From Planctomycetota bacterium (GTDB lineage Bacteria; Planctomycetota; MHYJ01; JACPRB01), in assembly GCA_035574235.1 (NCBI GenBank), contig DATLZA010000151.1:1-32663 (forward strand): a stretch of DNA of 32,663 bases, given 5' to 3'. Position numbers and translations under genes: made by a program. A model generated the notes under the pieces. The model saw only the letters and a list, made by a program, of their open reading frames with translations. It was not told where the DNA came from and did no database searches. This document shows, piece after piece, positions 31,376 to 32,663 of this stretch (within the stretch, counting starts at the first letter, position 1; each line of letters opens with the position of its first letter).

Positions 31376-32663
31376 ATGGCCCTCGAGACCGACGTCCGCC
31401 TCGCCCGCCAGGCGCGCCTCAGGTACATCATCGAGATCTCCCGCGAGCTGGGACTGCCTCCGGAGGCGGTCGAGCTCTACGGGCCCTACAAGGCGAAGAT
31501 CCGCCTCGACGTTCTTCCCTCCCTTCCGCCGCCCCGGGCCCGCTACGTCGTCGTCACCGCCATGACCCCCACGCCGCTGGGCGAGGGCAAGACCGTCAAC
31601 ACGATCGGCCTGGCGCTGGGGCTCAACCGCCTGGGACGCAAGGCGGTCTGCACCCTGCGGCAGCCGTCCCTGGGCCCGTTCTTCGGCGTCAAGGGCGGCG
31701 CCGCCGGCGGCGGGCGCTCGCAGGTCCTTCCGATGGACGACATCAACCTGCGCTTCACCGGCGACATCGACGCCGTCGCGGCGGCCCACAATCTCCTGGC
31801 CGCGCTCGTGGACAACCATCTGCACCACGGCAACCGTCTGGGCCTGGATCCGGCCTCGATCTCCTGGACGCGCTGCGTGGACATGAACGACCGGGCGCTG
31901 CGGCGCGTGCGCGTCTCGGTGGGCGAGCCCGAGGAGCGCGAGACGGAATTCGAGATCGCCGTCGCCAGCGAGGTCATGGCCATCCTGGCCCTGGCCGGGT
32001 CGTACCGGGACCTGCGCGAGCGGCTGGGGCGGATCCTCGTGGGCCGGACGCGCGACGGGCGTCCGGTCACCGCCGAGGATCTCAAGGCCGCCGGCGCCAT
32101 GGCGGTCCTCGTCCGGGACGCCTTCAAGCCCAATCTCGTCCAGACGATCGAGAACACGCCCGCCTTCATTCACGCGGGCCCGTTCGGCAACATCGCCCAC
32201 GGAAACAGCTCCGTCGTCGCCGACCTCATCGCGGTCCGCTGCGCCGACTACGTGGTGACCGAGAGCGGCTTCGGGGCGGATCTGGGATTCGAAAAGTTCA
32301 TCGACATCAAGTGTCCGGCGGCGGGCCTGGCGCCCCATGCGGCCGTCGTCGTGGCGACCGTGCGGGCGTGCAAGCTGCACGGGGGGGAGCATCGGGTGCG
32401 TCCGGGCCGGCCGCTTCCGGACTCCCTCCTGCGGGAAAACGTCGAGGAGGTCGAGAAGGGGGCGGCGAACCTGGCGCACATGATTTCGCTCGTCCGCCGC
32501 GCGGGCGTTCCCGCGGTCGTGGGGATCAACCGGTTTCCCGAGGACACGGACCGGGAGATCGAGGCGGTGCGGCGCGCGGCGCGGGCGGCCGGCGCGGAGG
32601 CGGCGGAGGTGGTCGAGGCGTATGCGCGGGGCGGGGAGGGCGCCCGGGCGCTGGCGGCGGCGG
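31376..32663 (+). CDS. fhs: Formate-tetrahydrofolate ligase (cut by window end)
   Basis: The first 429 residues of formyltetrahydrofolate synthetase, which makes 10-formyl-THF from formate, THF and ATP. Family blocks are in order: YGPYKAKIRLDVL, the P-loop TPLGEGKTVNTIGL, LRQPSLGPFFGVKGGAAGGG, SQVLPMDDINLRFTGD, AAAHNLLAALVDNHLHHGN, NLVQTIENTPAFIHAGPFGN, IAHGNSSVVAD, TESGFGADLGFEKFIDIKC and VVGINRFPEDTDREI. The frame remains open at the right edge; the normal length is about 550-560 residues, so roughly a quarter is missing. With metF in the same window it points to an active folate one-carbon pathway. The start is supported by the adjacent -10 and by the conserved N-terminus. Confidence 0.97.
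   Translation, partial: MALETDVRLARQARLRYIIEISRELGLPPEAVELYGPYKAKIRLDVLPSLPPPRARYVVVTAMTPTPLGEGKTVNTIGLALGLNRLGRKAVCTLRQPSLGPFFGVKGGAAGGGRSQVLPMDDINLRFTGDIDAVAAAHNLLAALVDNHLHHGNRLGLDPASISWTRCVDMNDRALRRVRVSVGEPEERETEFEIAVASEVMAILALAGSYRDLRERLGRILVGRTRDGRPVTAEDLKAAGAMAVLVRDAFKPNLVQTIENTPAFIHAGPFGNIAHGNSSVVADLIAVRCADYVVTESGFGADLGFEKFIDIKCPAAGLAPHAAVVVATVRACKLHGGEHRVRPGRPLPDSLLRENVEEVEKGAANLAHMISLVRRAGVPAVVGINRFPEDTDREIEAVRRAARAAGAEAAEVVEAYARGGEGARALAAA

Noticed and set aside
29225-32479. Minus-strand open frame of over 1000 codons across the Omp85 and fhs genes
   Set aside because: His/Arg/Pro-rich antisense frame crossing a gene boundary and the fhs promoter; no recognisable domain.

Overview
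The window is a GC-rich (about 70% by eye), densely packed bacterial chromosome segment. It comes from a diderm (Gram-negative-type) bacterium: it encodes an OmpA-like peptidoglycan-associated lipoprotein and a TamB/Omp85 pair. Several families point to the Planctomycetota or a nearby lineage: a DUF1570-like gluzincin, a DUF1080 protein, a further secreted lectin-fold protein and a HtrA family expanded with degenerate copies. This placement is an inference from gene content; no rRNA is present to confirm it. I see no CRISPR array, transposase, prophage, rRNA or tRNA. The content looks like ordinary chromosomal core with lineage-specific envelope genes.

Layout. (1) 1-4.2 kb, replication block: the tail of an unknown gene, a ParB-like gene (minus strand), then divergently a tail-anchored FHA protein translationally coupled to dnaA. 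An AT-rich gap of about 330 bp with DnaA-box-like sites follows and is the best oriC candidate. Next is a three-domain STAS protein. (2) 4.3-7.8 kb: a two-gene HtrA operon with an intact serine-protease lipoprotein, followed by a larger paralogue that seems to carry two inactivated protease-like domains plus two PDZ domains. (3) 7.9-10.1 kb: a small class-II-type cytochrome c, then a DUF47 (PhoU-like) plus Pit phosphate-uptake pair. (4) 10.1-13.6 kb, minus strand: AMMECR1, an OmpA lipoprotein, a membrane-anchored HTH protein with its membrane partner, and a secreted lectin-like protein. (5) 13.76-19.5 kb: prfB with its programmed +1 frameshift, metF sharing a TTAA stop with it, and a potABCD polyamine operon with four-base overlaps at every junction. 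(6) 19.6-25.5 kb, export-heavy block: a DUF1570-like metallopeptidase, a DUF1080 protein, an exported M24 aminopeptidase coupled to an unknown exported protein, and a lipoprotein with a xylan-binding-type CBM. (7) 25.6-31.3 kb: a TamB-like giant coupled by ATGA to an Omp85 protein with a lipobox (TamL-like). (8) 31.4 kb to the end: fhs, cut by the window edge.

How the genes work together. Region 1 links initiation (DnaA, oriC) with segregation (ParB) and phospho-signalling modules (FHA, STAS). metF and fhs serve folate one-carbon metabolism. DUF47 and Pit import phosphate, and PotABCD imports polyamines. TamB and the Omp85 protein would move proteins or lipids to the outer membrane.

Promoters are unusually readable here. 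TTGACA-like -35 and TAnnAT-like -10 pairs spaced 16-18 bp recur upstream of many genes. At several (htrA, the DUF47 gene, prfB, metF, possibly fhs) the -10 lies only 6-11 bases before the start codon with no Shine-Dalgarno sequence, which implies leaderless mRNAs. The most noteworthy items are the oriC candidate with a trinucleotide ladder, the FHA-dnaA coupling, the MshEN-STAS-Ada-like fusion, the double pseudoprotease, the C-terminally anchored PotD, the lipoprotein Omp85 and the leaderless promoter set.
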